In this document: piece by piece, positions 8,444 through 19,805 of the stretch
Layout of the letters: each line of letters starts with the position of its first letter
Position numbering within the stretch: the stretch's first letter is position 1
Assembly (NCBI GenBank): GCA_963766005.1
Contig: CAVXYG010000008.1
Coordinates: 434,001-498,000, forward strand
Direction: 5' to 3'
From: CAVXYG01 sp963766005
Lineage (GTDB): Bacteria; Actinomycetota; Actinomycetes; S36-B12; GCA-2699445
DNA: 64,000 bases
Notes under the pieces: model-generated
Seen by the model: the letters and a program-made list of their open reading frames with translations, nothing else
The model's database searches: none
What the model was told of the DNA's origin: nothing
Translations under genes and position numbers: made by a program

Positions 8444-9145
8444 GTGAACCTGCGCGTCCTGGTCGTCGACGACGACGCCGCGCTGGCGGAGATGCTCGGG
8501 ATCGTGCTCCGCGGCGACGACATCGAGCCGGTGTTCTGCGCCGACGGCAGCAAGGCCCTGGACGTCTTCCACCAGGCCCGGCCCGACGTCGTGCTGCTCG
8601 ACGTCATGCTCCCCGGTACCAGCGGCGGCGAGATCGCCCGGCAGATTCGCGCCGAGTCCGACGTCCCCATCATCATGCTCACCGCGCTCACCGAGACCGC
8701 GGATGTGGTGGCCGGGCTGCAGGCGGGTGCCGACGACTACGTCACCAAGCCGTTCAAGCCGCGTGAGCTGCTGGCCCGCATCCGCGCGCAGGGCCGTCGC
8801 ACCGGCAGCGCCGGCAACGAGGTGCTGCGTCTCGCGGACCTCGTGATCGTGCAGGCGAGCCACACGGTCACTCGCGACGGCGAGCACATTGCCTTGACCC
8901 CGCTGGAGTTCGACCTGCTCACTTGCCTGGCGCGCCGGCCCTGGCAGGTGTTCACCCGCGAGGAGCTGCTCAAGGAGGTGTGGGGGTACCAGCACGCCTC
9001 GGACACGCGGCTGGTGAACGTCCACGTGCAGCGGCTGCGCGCGAAGGTGGAGCTCGATCCCGAGCACCCGCAGGTGGTGCTGACCGTGCGCGGTGTCGGC
9101 TACCGGGCCGGCGGCGCGAGCACCGAGACGCCCGGCGCGACCTGA
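8444..9145 (+). CDS. mtrA: Two-component response regulator MtrA
   Basis: MtrA is an OmpR-type DNA-binding regulator that, with MtrB, controls cell-wall hydrolases, division and osmotic response in actinobacteria. The 233-residue protein has the acidic pocket (Asp9-11 in VVDDDAALAEML), phosphoacceptor Asp53 in LLDVMLPG and Lys102 in TKPFKPRELL. The winged-helix C-terminus contains LTPLEFDLLTCLARRPWQVF and DTRLVNVHVQRLRAKVE, very close to mycobacterial MtrA. GTG 8444 fits the family N-terminus; an in-frame ATG at 8432 would add four residues. mtrB starts one base after the stop. Candidate target sites lie upstream of ftsE and of the M23 gene in this window. Confidence 0.95.
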   Translation: MNLRVLVVDDDAALAEMLGIVLRGDDIEPVFCADGSKALDVFHQARPDVVLLDVMLPGTSGGEIARQIRAESDVPIIMLTALTETADVVAGLQAGADDYVTKPFKPRELLARIRAQGRRTGSAGNEVLRLADLVIVQASHTVTRDGEHIALTPLEFDLLTCLARRPWQVFTREELLKEVWGYQHASDTRLVNVHVQRLRAKVELDPEHPQVVLTVRGVGYRAGGASTETPGAT

Positions 9146-9146
9146 G

Positions 9147-10775
9147 ATGGCCCAGGCCGGATCGCCGCTGAGCACCGTCCGCGGCAGCCTCCGGCGCGCG
9201 TGGTCCGGATCGCTGGTCCTGCGCACGGTCCTGATGACGCTGGGCCTGTCGGTCGTGGTCATCGCCATCGTTGCCGCGGCACTGCTGAACCGGGTGTCGA
9301 CCGGGCTGCTGGAGGCCAAGCAGGCCCGCTCGCTGACCGAGGCGACCGCGGACTGGGAGCAGTCGTTGCGGATCCTCGCCGCCGCAGATGCCGGCCCCGC
9401 CACGGCCAGCCCGGAGCGGATCGTGGACGGTGTCGTGTCCGACCTGGCGCGCAACGCCGGCAGTCCGGCTTCGTATGAGGTGCTGCTCCTGCAGGAGCCC
9501 GACGCCGCGGGCGTCGGCCCGGAGCGGGCCACGAACCTCATCTCCCCGGCCAGCGTCCCGCCCCGGCTGCGCACGGCCGTCGCGGCTGAAGGCGTGCAGC
9601 TGTGGACCAGCACCAGCGCCGTATTCCTCGACGGCGGAGAGGAGCCCGCGATGGCGGTGGGTGCTCCGGTCGAGGTCCCGGGCGTGGGCGACTACCAGCT
9701 GTTTCACGTCTTCCCCTACGCAGAGGAGGAGCGCATCATCGGACTGGTGCGCTCCGGCACCCTGGTCGCCGGGTTCTTCCTGGCGGTGCTGCTCGGCGGC
9801 GTGGTCTGGCTGATCACCAGGCAGGTGGCGGTGCCGATCCGGGAAGCAGCCCTGGTCGCCGGACAGATCGCCGACGGCGACCTCGATCAGCGCATCCCGG
9901 TGCGCCGCTCCGACGAGATGGCTCGTCTGGCCACCTCCTTCAACGAGATGGCGCTCAGCCTGCAGGAGCAGATCCGAGAGCTGGAGGACCTGTCGCGCGT
10001 GCAGCACCAGTTCGTCTCCGACGTCTCCCACGAGCTGCGGACCCCGTTGACGACGATCCGGATGGCCAGCGACGTGCTCCACGACCGGCGTGATGTTGTC
10101 GACCGCGATACCGGCCGGGCAATCGAGCTGCTCGCCGCGCAGGTGGACCGGTTCGAGTCTCTGCTGTCGGACCTGCTGGAGATCAGCCGGATCGATGCCG
10201 GGGCGGCGCAGCTGGAGCTGGAGGAGTTCGACGTCTCGACGCTCGTCGGGGCGATCGTCTCCTCTTCGGAACCGCTGGCGGTGGAGCGCTCGAGCCGGAT
10301 CGCCTGCACGATGTCGCTGGGCGCAACGGTGGTGGCGGATCGTCGGCGCGTCTCGCGGATCGTGCGCAACCTCGTCACCAACGCCCTCGAGTACGGGGCC
10401 GGGCACCAGATCGACATCCTGGTGGAGTGCGACGAGTCTGCGGTGGGTATCGGTGTCCGCGATCGAGGGCCGGGCCTGGACCGGCACCAGCAACGTCGCG
10501 TGTTCGACCGATTCTGGCGCGCCGACCCGTCGCGGGCCCGCACTCTCGGCGGCAGCGGACTGGGCCTGTCGATCTCGCAGGAGGACACCGCGCTGCATCG
10601 CGGAGCGCTCGAGGTGGTCTCCGGGATCTCCCAGGGGACCCTGTTCGTGCTCACCCTCGCCCTGGACCAGCCCGGCGAGGTCCCCGCGACGCGCCCGGTG
10701 CCGGTCTCGCTGGCGCAGTTCGACGCTGCAGTGCATGCTCGGCGGACGCAGCCGCGGCTCGGCGGACACCCATGA
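9147..10775 (+). CDS. mtrB: Two-component sensor histidine kinase MtrB
   Basis: MtrB is the membrane kinase paired with MtrA. The 542-residue protein has a short cytoplasmic N-terminus, a first transmembrane helix (about 25-48), a long extracytoplasmic sensor domain, a second helix (about 204-228), a HAMP linker, a HisKA domain with SDVSHELRTPLTTIRMAS (His295) and an HATPase domain (VRNLVTNALEYG, GVRDRGPGLD, GGSGLGLSIS). Length and layout match MtrB. The start is one base after mtrA and the stop overlaps lpqB by ATGA, so the three are coupled as in other actinobacteria. Confidence 0.95.
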   Translation: MAQAGSPLSTVRGSLRRAWSGSLVLRTVLMTLGLSVVVIAIVAAALLNRVSTGLLEAKQARSLTEATADWEQSLRILAAADAGPATASPERIVDGVVSDLARNAGSPASYEVLLLQEPDAAGVGPERATNLISPASVPPRLRTAVAAEGVQLWTSTSAVFLDGGEEPAMAVGAPVEVPGVGDYQLFHVFPYAEEERIIGLVRSGTLVAGFFLAVLLGGVVWLITRQVAVPIREAALVAGQIADGDLDQRIPVRRSDEMARLATSFNEMALSLQEQIRELEDLSRVQHQFVSDVSHELRTPLTTIRMASDVLHDRRDVVDRDTGRAIELLAAQVDRFESLLSDLLEISRIDAGAAQLELEEFDVSTLVGAIVSSSEPLAVERSSRIACTMSLGATVVADRRRVSRIVRNLVTNALEYGAGHQIDILVECDESAVGIGVRDRGPGLDRHQQRRVFDRFWRADPSRARTLGGSGLGLSISQEDTALHRGALEVVSGISQGTLFVLTLALDQPGEVPATRPVPVSLAQFDAAVHARRTQPRLGGHP

Positions 10776-12460
10776 TGCGGTGGCTCGCGGTACTCCTCGC
10801 CGTGTCGGCGCTCCTCGCCGGCTGCGTGAGCGTGCCGAGCGACGGACCGGTGCAGCGCGGACTGCAGGGACCGGTGCCGGACGCCGCCGATGCCCTGGTG
10901 CGCCCCATCGCCAACCCGCCCCAACCGGGCATGGACCCGGTGGAGGTCGTGGCCGGCTTCCTCGACGCCGCTGCAGCGGTGGGCGACGACTACCGCGTGG
11001 CGCGCCAGTACCTCACCCCCGACGCCGCAACTGCCTGGAACCCCGGGGCGGGAGTGGTGGTGATGGCCGATGACGGACCGGACCTCTCGCTGGCCGAGTC
11101 GGTCGTCACGGCACGGTTCCAGCAGTTGGCGGCGGTCTCGGCATCCGGTGTTGTCCAGCGCGAGGAACGCGCGGCGTCCTCGGTGGCGCTGCCCATGGCC
11201 GCAGTCAACGGGGAGTGGCGCATCGCCGATCCGCCCGACGGGCTGCTGCTCACCGACCGCCAGTTGGATCGGGCCTTCCACGTGCGCAACGCCTACTTCC
11301 TCACCGCCGCCGGATCGATCGCCGTGCCCGACGTCCGGCTGCTGCCGATCACCGGCGCCGAGGCGCTGGCCACCGCGCTGGTCTCGGCGCTGCTCGCGGG
11401 TCCCTCGCAGCACCTCGCGCCCGGCGTCACCTCGGCGATACCGATGCAGACGCAGCTGGCGCTCGGGGCCGTACCGGTGGCGGACGGTGTTGCCCGCGTG
11501 GATCTCCAGGGCCCGGCGCTGCCGGCGGAGCCGCAGCTGCTCGAACGCTTCGGTGCGCAGTTCGCCTGGACCCTGCGGCAGGTGCCGGACGTGGAGGCGA
11601 TGGAGATCGCCCTCAACGGCAGCGCACTGCCGCTGGCCGACCAGCGCGGAGCCGTGCGGCTCGTGGAGTACGAGCGCTACAACCCGGACGTGATCGTGGG
11701 TGAGGCCCCGTTGTACGGCGTCACCGACGAGGGCGTCCTCGCCGAGGTAGTGGACGGTGGGGTGCGGCCGCTGGGCGCCGAGGGGACCGCGAACCGCCCG
11801 CCGGTGACCGCGATCGCCGTCAGCCCCTCGGGCCTGCTCGTCGCGGGCCGGCTGGCAGACGCCTCCGGCGTGCTGCTCGGCTACCCCGAACTGGCCGAGC
11901 GCCCCCTGCGGACCGTCGCCGGCCGAGTCGCCTCAGGTCCGCGGATCGACGCCACGGGGCGCGTGTGGTGGACCACGCCGGATGGCGCTGTCGTCCTCGC
12001 CGACGGGACAGGCGAGGACCCTTCCGTGGTCGACGTCGCCGTCGCGGGACTGCCGGGGCCGGTGCGAGCGGTGCGGCCGGCGCGCGACGGCGCGCGAGTG
12101 GCGCTGCTGGTCGGGGACGGGGCGGAGCGGACGCTGCACATCGGTGTCGTCGCGCTGGACGGGCAGCGGCCGGTCATCACCGGCCTGCGAGAGCTGCCGG
12201 CCGCAGCGCGGGCGAGCGACGTGGCGTGGCGCCAGGCCGACGAGTTGACCGCGCTGATCGGGGAGCAAGGGATCATCCGGCGCATCGACCTGCAGGGCTC
12301 GCCGCTGGCGTCGTTCTCCGTGCCGGCCACCACGCGGACGCTGACCGACGCGCCGAACGCCGCGGTCGTGCTCGGACTCGCCGACGGCTCTGCGGGGACG
12401 CTCACCGGAAACGGTGTGCGTATCGTCGAGGGGCTCAGCGCGCCCGCGTATCCCGGCTGA
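10772..12460 (+). CDS. lpqB: Lipoprotein LpqB, MtrB-associated
   Basis: LpqB is a surface lipoprotein that binds the sensor domain of MtrB and modulates MtrAB signalling. The 562-residue precursor has a signal peptide ending in the lipobox LLAGC (acylated Cys18). A GerMN-like domain follows (around 190-300, with DVEAMEIALNG), then a C-terminal beta-propeller-like region with repeated SPSGLLVAGRL-type strands. ATG overlaps the mtrB stop. Synteny mtrA-mtrB-lpqB is diagnostic. Confidence 0.93.
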   Translation: MMRWLAVLLAVSALLAGCVSVPSDGPVQRGLQGPVPDAADALVRPIANPPQPGMDPVEVVAGFLDAAAAVGDDYRVARQYLTPDAATAWNPGAGVVVMADDGPDLSLAESVVTARFQQLAAVSASGVVQREERAASSVALPMAAVNGEWRIADPPDGLLLTDRQLDRAFHVRNAYFLTAAGSIAVPDVRLLPITGAEALATALVSALLAGPSQHLAPGVTSAIPMQTQLALGAVPVADGVARVDLQGPALPAEPQLLERFGAQFAWTLRQVPDVEAMEIALNGSALPLADQRGAVRLVEYERYNPDVIVGEAPLYGVTDEGVLAEVVDGGVRPLGAEGTANRPPVTAIAVSPSGLLVAGRLADASGVLLGYPELAERPLRTVAGRVASGPRIDATGRVWWTTPDGAVVLADGTGEDPSVVDVAVAGLPGPVRAVRPARDGARVALLVGDGAERTLHIGVVALDGQRPVITGLRELPAAARASDVAWRQADELTALIGEQGIIRRIDLQGSPLASFSVPATTRTLTDAPNAAVVLGLADGSAGTLTGNGVRIVEGLSAPAYPG

Positions 12461-12524
12461 CCGCTGGCGGCGCCCACCGTCCACAGGCAGCCGCAGTGGT
12501 GGTCCCCGGCCGGTCTGCATCGCC

Positions 12525-12530
12525 CATGCT
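12525..12530 (+). promoter_or_regulatory. -10-like element CATGCT, leaderless promoter of the comF-like gene
   Basis: CATGCT is followed by six bases and GTG 12537; no ribosome site is present. Confidence 0.35.
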
Positions 12531-12536
12531 CGTGCT

Positions 12537-13199
12537 GTGATGCGCGATGTGATCGCAGCTGTTGCCGGGATCGTCTGGCCGCTGGCGTGCCCGGGCTGCG
12601 GGGGGCCGCAGGCATGGTGTCGCGACTGCCGGCCGCAGGCCCCGCCGATGCTGGTGCGGCATCCCGACGTGGGGATCGTCGCCGCCGTCGGACGCTACGA
12701 CGGCGGCCTGGCCGCGGCCATCCGGGATTGGAAGCTGGCGGGACGGCGCGATCTCACCGACCCGCTCGGCGAGGCGCTCGCCTCCGCCGTCGCGGTGCTC
12801 ACGGGGTCGGGGGCCGTGGTGAGTGCGATCCCCGTTCCGGTACGACCTGCGAGCCGTCGCCGTCGCGGGTGCGACCTCATCGCCGAGCTCGCGGCGGCCG
12901 CACAGCGCCGCGTACCGGGGCTCGAGGTCGTGCCGGCGCTGCGCTGGGACCGGGCGGTCTCCGAGCAGGTGGGAGCCCCAGCGGAGGCTCGGCGCGCCAA
13001 CCTGGCCGGCGCCATGCGTGCCGTCGGCCCGCTGGCGGGTCCGGCCGTGGTCATCGATGATGTGCTCACCACGGGGGCTACCCTGACGGAGGCGACGCGG
13101 GCGGTGCGCGCGGCGGGCGGAGCCCCGGTGGCCGCCGCGGTGCTGGGCCTGTCCCGGCAGCCGCGAGCCGATGCGCGAGTCACAGCATCCGAGGGATAG
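12537..13199 (+). CDS. ComF family phosphoribosyltransferase-like protein
   Basis: This 220-residue cytoplasmic protein has a small N-terminal zinc finger (Cys18, Cys21, Cys28, Cys31 in CPGCGGPQAWCRDC). A phosphoribosyltransferase fold follows with the PRPP-binding motif VVIDDVLTTGATLTEA (about 170-185). ComF proteins take part in DNA uptake in naturally competent bacteria; in actinobacteria this gene is fixed between lpqB and hpf and its role is not established. GTG 12537 or the overlapping ATG 12540 could be the start. Confidence 0.87.
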   Translation: MMRDVIAAVAGIVWPLACPGCGGPQAWCRDCRPQAPPMLVRHPDVGIVAAVGRYDGGLAAAIRDWKLAGRRDLTDPLGEALASAVAVLTGSGAVVSAIPVPVRPASRRRRGCDLIAELAAAAQRRVPGLEVVPALRWDRAVSEQVGAPAEARRANLAGAMRAVGPLAGPAVVIDDVLTTGATLTEATRAVRAAGGAPVAAAVLGLSRQPRADARVTASEG

Positions 13200-13258
13200 C
13201 GTGGGAACGCCGCCGTGCCGCGGGTGCGGCGAGGAGCAGGGCAGTCGAGGAGGAGACC

Positions 13259-13879
13259 ATGGAGATCGTCGTCAGGGGCCGTCATGTCGAGGTGTCGGAC
13301 CGGTTCCGCGACCATGTGCATCAGCGGCTCGAACGGCTCGAGCACCACGGAGCCGCCCTGCAGCGAGTCGATGTCGAAGTGACCAAGGAGCCCAACCCGC
13401 GCATGGCGGACCAGGCGATGCGCGTGGAGCTGACCTGCCGCGGCCGAGGTCCCGTGGTGCGCGCGGAGTACGCCTCCGCGGACAAGTTCGTGGCCTTCGA
13501 CAGCGCGGCCGATAGGCTCGACCAGCAGTTGCGGCGCAGCGCGGAGCGCCGCCGCAACCTGGCTCGTTCCGGAGGCCGCACGCCGGGTCCGGTCCCGGTG
13601 ATCGAAGTGCCATCGGGTGCGCAGGACTCGGGCGCGGCTGAGGAGGCCCTGGCCGCCGATGTCGTGTACGCCGAGGGCCCGGTCATCGTCCGCGAGAAGA
13701 CCCACACCACCGAGGCGATGACGGTGGAGCAGGCCCTCGAGGCGATGGAGCTCGTCGGCCACGACTTCTACCTGTTCCTCGATGCCTCCAACGGCAAGGC
13801 GAGCGTGGTCTATCGACGGCGGGGGTACGACTACGGGCTGATCCGGTTGGAGGTCGCCGCGGCGCCGGTCGGTTCCTGA
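13259..13879 (+). CDS. hpf: Ribosome hibernation promoting factor, long form
   Basis: Long HPF binds the small subunit and drives formation of inactive 100S ribosomes in stationary phase or stress. The 206-residue protein has the N-terminal S30AE domain (MEIVVRGRHVEVSDRFRDHV, about 1-105), a variable linker and the C-terminal dimerisation domain (MTVEQALEAMELVGHDFYLF, from about 150). ATG 13259 has a strong ribosome site (GAGGAGGAG). The locus comF-hpf-secA is conserved in actinobacteria. The next gene starts five bases after its stop. Confidence 0.95.
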   Translation: MEIVVRGRHVEVSDRFRDHVHQRLERLEHHGAALQRVDVEVTKEPNPRMADQAMRVELTCRGRGPVVRAEYASADKFVAFDSAADRLDQQLRRSAERRRNLARSGGRTPGPVPVIEVPSGAQDSGAAEEALAADVVYAEGPVIVREKTHTTEAMTVEQALEAMELVGHDFYLFLDASNGKASVVYRRRGYDYGLIRLEVAAAPVGS

Positions 13880-13883
13880 GCTG

Positions 13884-14528
13884 ATGGCCGCACCCGGTGC
13901 GGTCGTCGTCATCGAGGCGGTCGAGGTGCTCGCCCGCGGTCTGCGCGACCTCGCGGTGTCGGTCTTCCCCGGGAGCGAGGTCTCGGTGGCCGCGGACCCC
14001 GATGGCTACCTCCCCGGACAGCGCGAACTCGTGGTCTGCGGTCCGTCCGCACTGCTCGCCTTCGCCGGGCACGCCTCCGACGCACCGGAGCGCCGGCCGG
14101 CCATCGCCGTGATCGCGGATCCCTCGCGGGTGGACTTCGCGGCCCTCCTGGCCGTCGGTCTCGACGTGCTGTGGGATTACCGGGGCAGCGCAGCATCGTT
14201 CGCGACAGCCGGACAGGCGGCGCTCACCGGCCAGGCATGGGTCTCGGACACCCTCACCTCCGCGATGGCAACCGGTATCGGCGAGCAGTTGCGGCGCGGC
14301 TTGCGGGCCTCGGACTACGGCCTGACCCAGCGCGAGAACGAGATCCTGCAGCTGCTCGCCACGGGTCTGGGCAACGGGGACATCGCCGCGCAGTTGTTCA
14401 TCAGCCGAAACACGGTGAAGAACCATGTGCGGGCCGTGCTGGACAAGCTGCACGCGGGGTCGCGGACCGAAGCGGTCATGATCGGTGTGCGAGTGGGGCT
14501 CATCGAAGTCCGAGCCGCGCGCCCGTAG
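13884..14528 (+). CDS. LuxR-type HTH response-regulator-like protein
   Basis: The C-terminal 65 residues form a clear LuxR/FixJ helix-turn-helix (LTQRENEILQLLATGLGNGD, then ISRNTVKNHVRAVLDKLHA). The N-terminal 140 residues resemble a receiver domain (VVVIEAVEVLARGLRDLAVS at the start). However the acidic pocket is absent and no clear phosphoacceptor Asp is seen, so it may be a phosphorylation-independent orphan regulator. It lies four bases after hpf and 107 bases before secA; no cognate kinase is adjacent. Its targets are unknown. Confidence 0.82.
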   Translation: MAAPGAVVVIEAVEVLARGLRDLAVSVFPGSEVSVAADPDGYLPGQRELVVCGPSALLAFAGHASDAPERRPAIAVIADPSRVDFAALLAVGLDVLWDYRGSAASFATAGQAALTGQAWVSDTLTSAMATGIGEQLRRGLRASDYGLTQRENEILQLLATGLGNGDIAAQLFISRNTVKNHVRAVLDKLHAGSRTEAVMIGVRVGLIEVRAARP

Positions 14529-14635
14529 ACCGAAACCAGCCATGCGGCGCAGCAGCCGCGCACCAGCGGGGGGATCCCTCGTACCATGTTCAGGCGGGCA
14601 TCCTCAGCACGCCCGACGGCTAGAGAAGGGCCATC

Positions 14636-17548
<2,913 letters not shown>

Positions 17549-17549
17549 G

Positions 17550-18158
17550 CTAGGCCGGGGACTGCACGTCGGTCACCAGCCAGCGTCCGTGCCGGTACTC
17601 CATGCGGATTGCGGCGCCATGGGCGCGCCGGCCGATGAAGAACACCACGACGATCTGCACGGCGGTGCCCGAGACCACCATCGTGCTCGTGCTGCTGATG
17701 CGGGCCTGCCGGCCGTTCCAGGGCTGCTGCGCCGCTCGAAGGGCGCAGCGGCGGGTCAGCCGATGCTGCAGATCGAGCGACGCGCACCGCGCCAGCTGCG
17801 TCGCGGGGCGGGCGCCGGCCAGAACGTCGGCGATCAGCGTGGCGGCATGGGCCACGAATGGCTCCGGGCGAGGCGTGCCGGGGTCCAGCGGCAGCTGCGG
17901 ATAGGCCGCCAGCCGCGCGGCAGCGGATTCGCCGTGGCGGTCGGCCGCCCAGTGCAGCGGCAGTTCGCACTGGTGGACCCGCTGTGCTGCGGCGACCGGG
18001 AGGGAAGCCAGCGGTTCGGCGGAGTGGATCACCTGCAGCCGTGGTGGCGCAGCGGTGACCGGGTCGGCTGCACCGGCCGGCATCGCATCGACCGTGGTGC
18101 GCACGGCCTCCGGGTCTTCGGTCGGTGGGGCGGTCGCGATCGCCGGGGCCGCGCTCAT
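17550..18158 (-). CDS. DUF6459 (Rv3235-like) family protein
   Basis: This 202-residue protein has a Pro/Ala-rich N-terminus and a C-terminal domain that starts near HAATLIADVLAGARPATQLA and ends in HGAAIRMEYRHGRWLVTDVQ. That is the pattern of actinobacterial DUF6459 proteins (Rv3235 in M. tuberculosis) encoded downstream of and facing secA. Function is unknown. It overlaps the end of the LysM gene by ATGA on the minus strand, so the two form an operon. The stop is one base from the secA stop, with no room for a terminator between them. Confidence 0.75.
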   Translation of the reverse strand: MSAAPAIATAPPTEDPEAVRTTVDAMPAGAADPVTAAPPRLQVIHSAEPLASLPVAAAQRVHQCELPLHWAADRHGESAAARLAAYPQLPLDPGTPRPEPFVAHAATLIADVLAGARPATQLARCASLDLQHRLTRRCALRAAQQPWNGRQARISSTSTMVVSGTAVQIVVVFFIGRRAHGAAIRMEYRHGRWLVTDVQSPA

Positions 18159-18790
18159 GGCCGCACCTCGGCGGCGAGCGCCTGCGGTACTGCGAGCAGC
18201 ACGCCGGGATGGATGAGGTGCGGGTTGTCGCCGAGGACTGCACGGTTGGCCTCCCACAGCAGCGGCCAGGCGCGAGCGATGTCCCCGGTCTCCGCGCCGG
18301 GCCCGAGCACGCGCGCGGCCATGCTCCACAGGGAGTCCCCTCGGACCACGGTCATCGTCGTCGGCTGGGCCGGTGCGTTCCTCGTCGGCGGTGACGGTGG
18401 GGGAGCGCTCGGCTCCACGGGATCGGTGTGCGGACCCGGGTGTTCGAGCGGGGCGAAGTCCTCGGCGATCGGGCAGGGATCGGCACGGTCCAAAGCCGGC
18501 ACACCGCCGGCGGTCGTCTGGCAATCGGCGGCGGGCGCCGCCCATGCGCCGCCCGCGGTCACGCCCACGGTGAGCACGCTTCCGACCAACGCTCGCGCCA
18601 GCAGCGGCCGAACCGCCCGCGGCGCACAGCGCACCGCCCGCTGCCGGTAGCCCGGATGACGGCGCGCGAGGCGCAGCAGCACCAGAGCGAGCCCAACCCG
18701 TACGACGTACCAAAGTACGGCCCCCGCCATCACCAGCAGCAGGGCATCGGCCTGTGGCCGGGTGGTCGCTGCGGCGAGCACACTCGTCAT
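18155..18790 (-). CDS. LysM domain membrane protein
   Basis: This 211-residue protein has an N-terminal transmembrane segment (LLLVMAGAVLWYVVRVGLAL, about 16-35) and a second hydrophobic stretch (LVGSVLTVGVTAGGAWAAPA, about 65-85). A proline-rich linker follows, then one LysM domain (TVVRGDSLWSMAARVLGPGA, about 144 to the end). LysM domains bind peptidoglycan, so the protein probably sits in the membrane with its LysM facing the wall. ATG 18790 has a very good ribosome site (GGGGGAGATC). Upstream are three exact 10-bp direct repeats that overlap its presumed promoter. Confidence 0.82.
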   Translation of the reverse strand: MTSVLAAATTRPQADALLLVMAGAVLWYVVRVGLALVLLRLARRHPGYRQRAVRCAPRAVRPLLARALVGSVLTVGVTAGGAWAAPAADCQTTAGGVPALDRADPCPIAEDFAPLEHPGPHTDPVEPSAPPPSPPTRNAPAQPTTMTVVRGDSLWSMAARVLGPGAETGDIARAWPLLWEANRAVLGDNPHLIHPGVLLAVPQALAAEVRP

Positions 18791-18825
18791 CTTGATCTCC
18801 CCCTGATCGCGTTTGAGCAAGACTG

Positions 18826-18831
18826 ATCCTA
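18826..18831 (-). promoter_or_regulatory. Candidate -10 element TAGGAT of the LysM operon
   Basis: On the minus strand TAGGAT lies about 35 bases before the ATG at 18790. The -35 region, 17 bases further up, falls within the 10-bp direct repeats. Confidence 0.35.
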
Positions 18832-18841
18832 GAACAAGATA

Positions 18842-18870
18842 TTTGATGCTGTTTGATGTGGTTTGATGCT
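18842..18870. repeat. Three 10-bp direct repeats (TTTGATG core)
   Basis: TTTGATG occurs at 18842-18848, 18852-18858 and 18862-18868, a strict 10-bp period in an AT-rich patch of an otherwise GC-rich region. The array lies in the 139-base space between the divergent LysM gene and the gene at 18930 and overlaps the presumed -35 of the LysM promoter. Head-to-tail arrays with one-helical-turn spacing are typical of regulators that bind as cooperative direct-repeat multimers. The excisionase-like HTH protein encoded at 19493-19723 is one candidate binder. Confidence 0.75.
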
Positions 18871-18929
18871 GTGGATCGTGAAGCAGTCCTGCTGCGATGC
18901 TGGGAACCTCGGGCGGGAGGTGATGAGTC

Positions 18930-19496
18930 GTGACCGAGCGCACGCCCGATGACTCCTACTCGCGCATGCTCGCCGACGTCGACGCAGAGGCACTGGCCAA
19001 CGCCATGGCCGTGGCGGCATCGGTCTACTCCGGCGTCGGGTTGGCGGACCGATTGCGGGGATCGCTCGGCGTCACCATCGCGATCGAGACGGCGGCCGAG
19101 CAGCCCGACGGCGAGGTGCTCGTCGGCAGGCTGACCGACGTCGTCGGCGATGCCGTGGCACTGCTGGATCCGTCGGCGCAATCGCTGTGGGTCGTCCTGC
19201 TCTCTGCGATGCGAACCGCACGCGGACTCACCGCGGGCCACCGGCCCCCGCCGCTGCGCCCCACGCAGGCGCGGCGCACGGTCGCCGGGCTGCTGCGGCC
19301 CGTCATCGGCTGCTCGGTGACCGTCGCGCTGCCCGAGCGCAGGATGCGCGGGCGGCTCGTGCGCGTGGGGGCCGACCATGCGGAGCTCCTGGCCGACGAC
19401 GCCTCGGTCCTGGTGCCGTTCCAGGCCGTGTGCTGGGTGCGGACTCCGCTGATCGATGTCGACGCGGGGAGCCTCGCCGGACGCTCGCCCGGCTAG
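18930..19496 (+). CDS. Conserved hypothetical actinobacterial protein
   Basis: I do not recognise a named family in this 188-residue protein. It has an acidic N-terminus, a segment VGLADRLRGSLGVTIAIETA, and two beta-rich stretches of the form VLVGRLTDVVGDAVALLD and MRGRLVRVGADHAELLADDA. These look like duplicated Sm/SH3-like barrels. No signal peptide or membrane segment is seen. GTG 18930 has a strong ribosome site (GGGAGGTGAT). The stop codon overlaps the stop of the HTH gene on the other strand (CTAG). Confidence 0.7.
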   Translation: MTERTPDDSYSRMLADVDAEALANAMAVAASVYSGVGLADRLRGSLGVTIAIETAAEQPDGEVLVGRLTDVVGDAVALLDPSAQSLWVVLLSAMRTARGLTAGHRPPPLRPTQARRTVAGLLRPVIGCSVTVALPERRMRGRLVRVGADHAELLADDASVLVPFQAVCWVRTPLIDVDAGSLAGRSPG

Positions 19497-19723
19497 TCCA
19501 GTTCCGGCCCGTGACCGGCGGGGTTGTCCAACAGGTACTGCTCGGTCGCGGCATACATCCGCTCGATGTAGTCGTCGAGCTGGGCAGCCTCCACGCGCCA
19601 CTGACCCCGGCCGCCGACCTTGATAGCGCGCAACTCCCCCGAGCGGACCAGCGCATATGCCTGAGACGTCGAGATAGCCAGCGTCTCGGCGACGTCGGCG
19701 AGGGTGAGGAATCGGGCGGGCAC
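19493..19723 (-). CDS. Excisionase/BldC-like small HTH DNA-binding protein
   Basis: This 76-residue protein is a MerR/excisionase-type winged HTH: FLTLADVAETLAISTSQAYA, followed by LVRSGELRAIKVGGRGQWR and an acidic helix AQLDDYIERMY. Close relatives are widespread single-copy actinobacterial proteins. They probably bind DNA as regulators; no phage or integrase genes accompany it. GTG 19723 is chosen because the family begins just before FLTLADVA and a -10-like hexamer sits six bases upstream. It is divergent from the SAF-domain gene and converges on the gene at 18930. Confidence 0.8.
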   Translation of the reverse strand: MPARFLTLADVAETLAISTSQAYALVRSGELRAIKVGGRGQWRVEAAQLDDYIERMYAATEQYLLDNPAGHGPELD

Positions 19724-19729
19724 GGCTAC

Positions 19730-19735
19730 ATTCTG
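19730..19735 (-). promoter_or_regulatory. -10-like element CAGAAT, leaderless promoter of the HTH gene
   Basis: On the minus strand CAGAAT is followed by six bases and then GTG 19723. Confidence 0.45.
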
Positions 19736-19805
19736 CACCGCTGCCCGGGTCTGCAGGATCCGTGGCAGCGGCCTGTGGACAATAGTCACGGGGAACGGGG
19801 GGATC

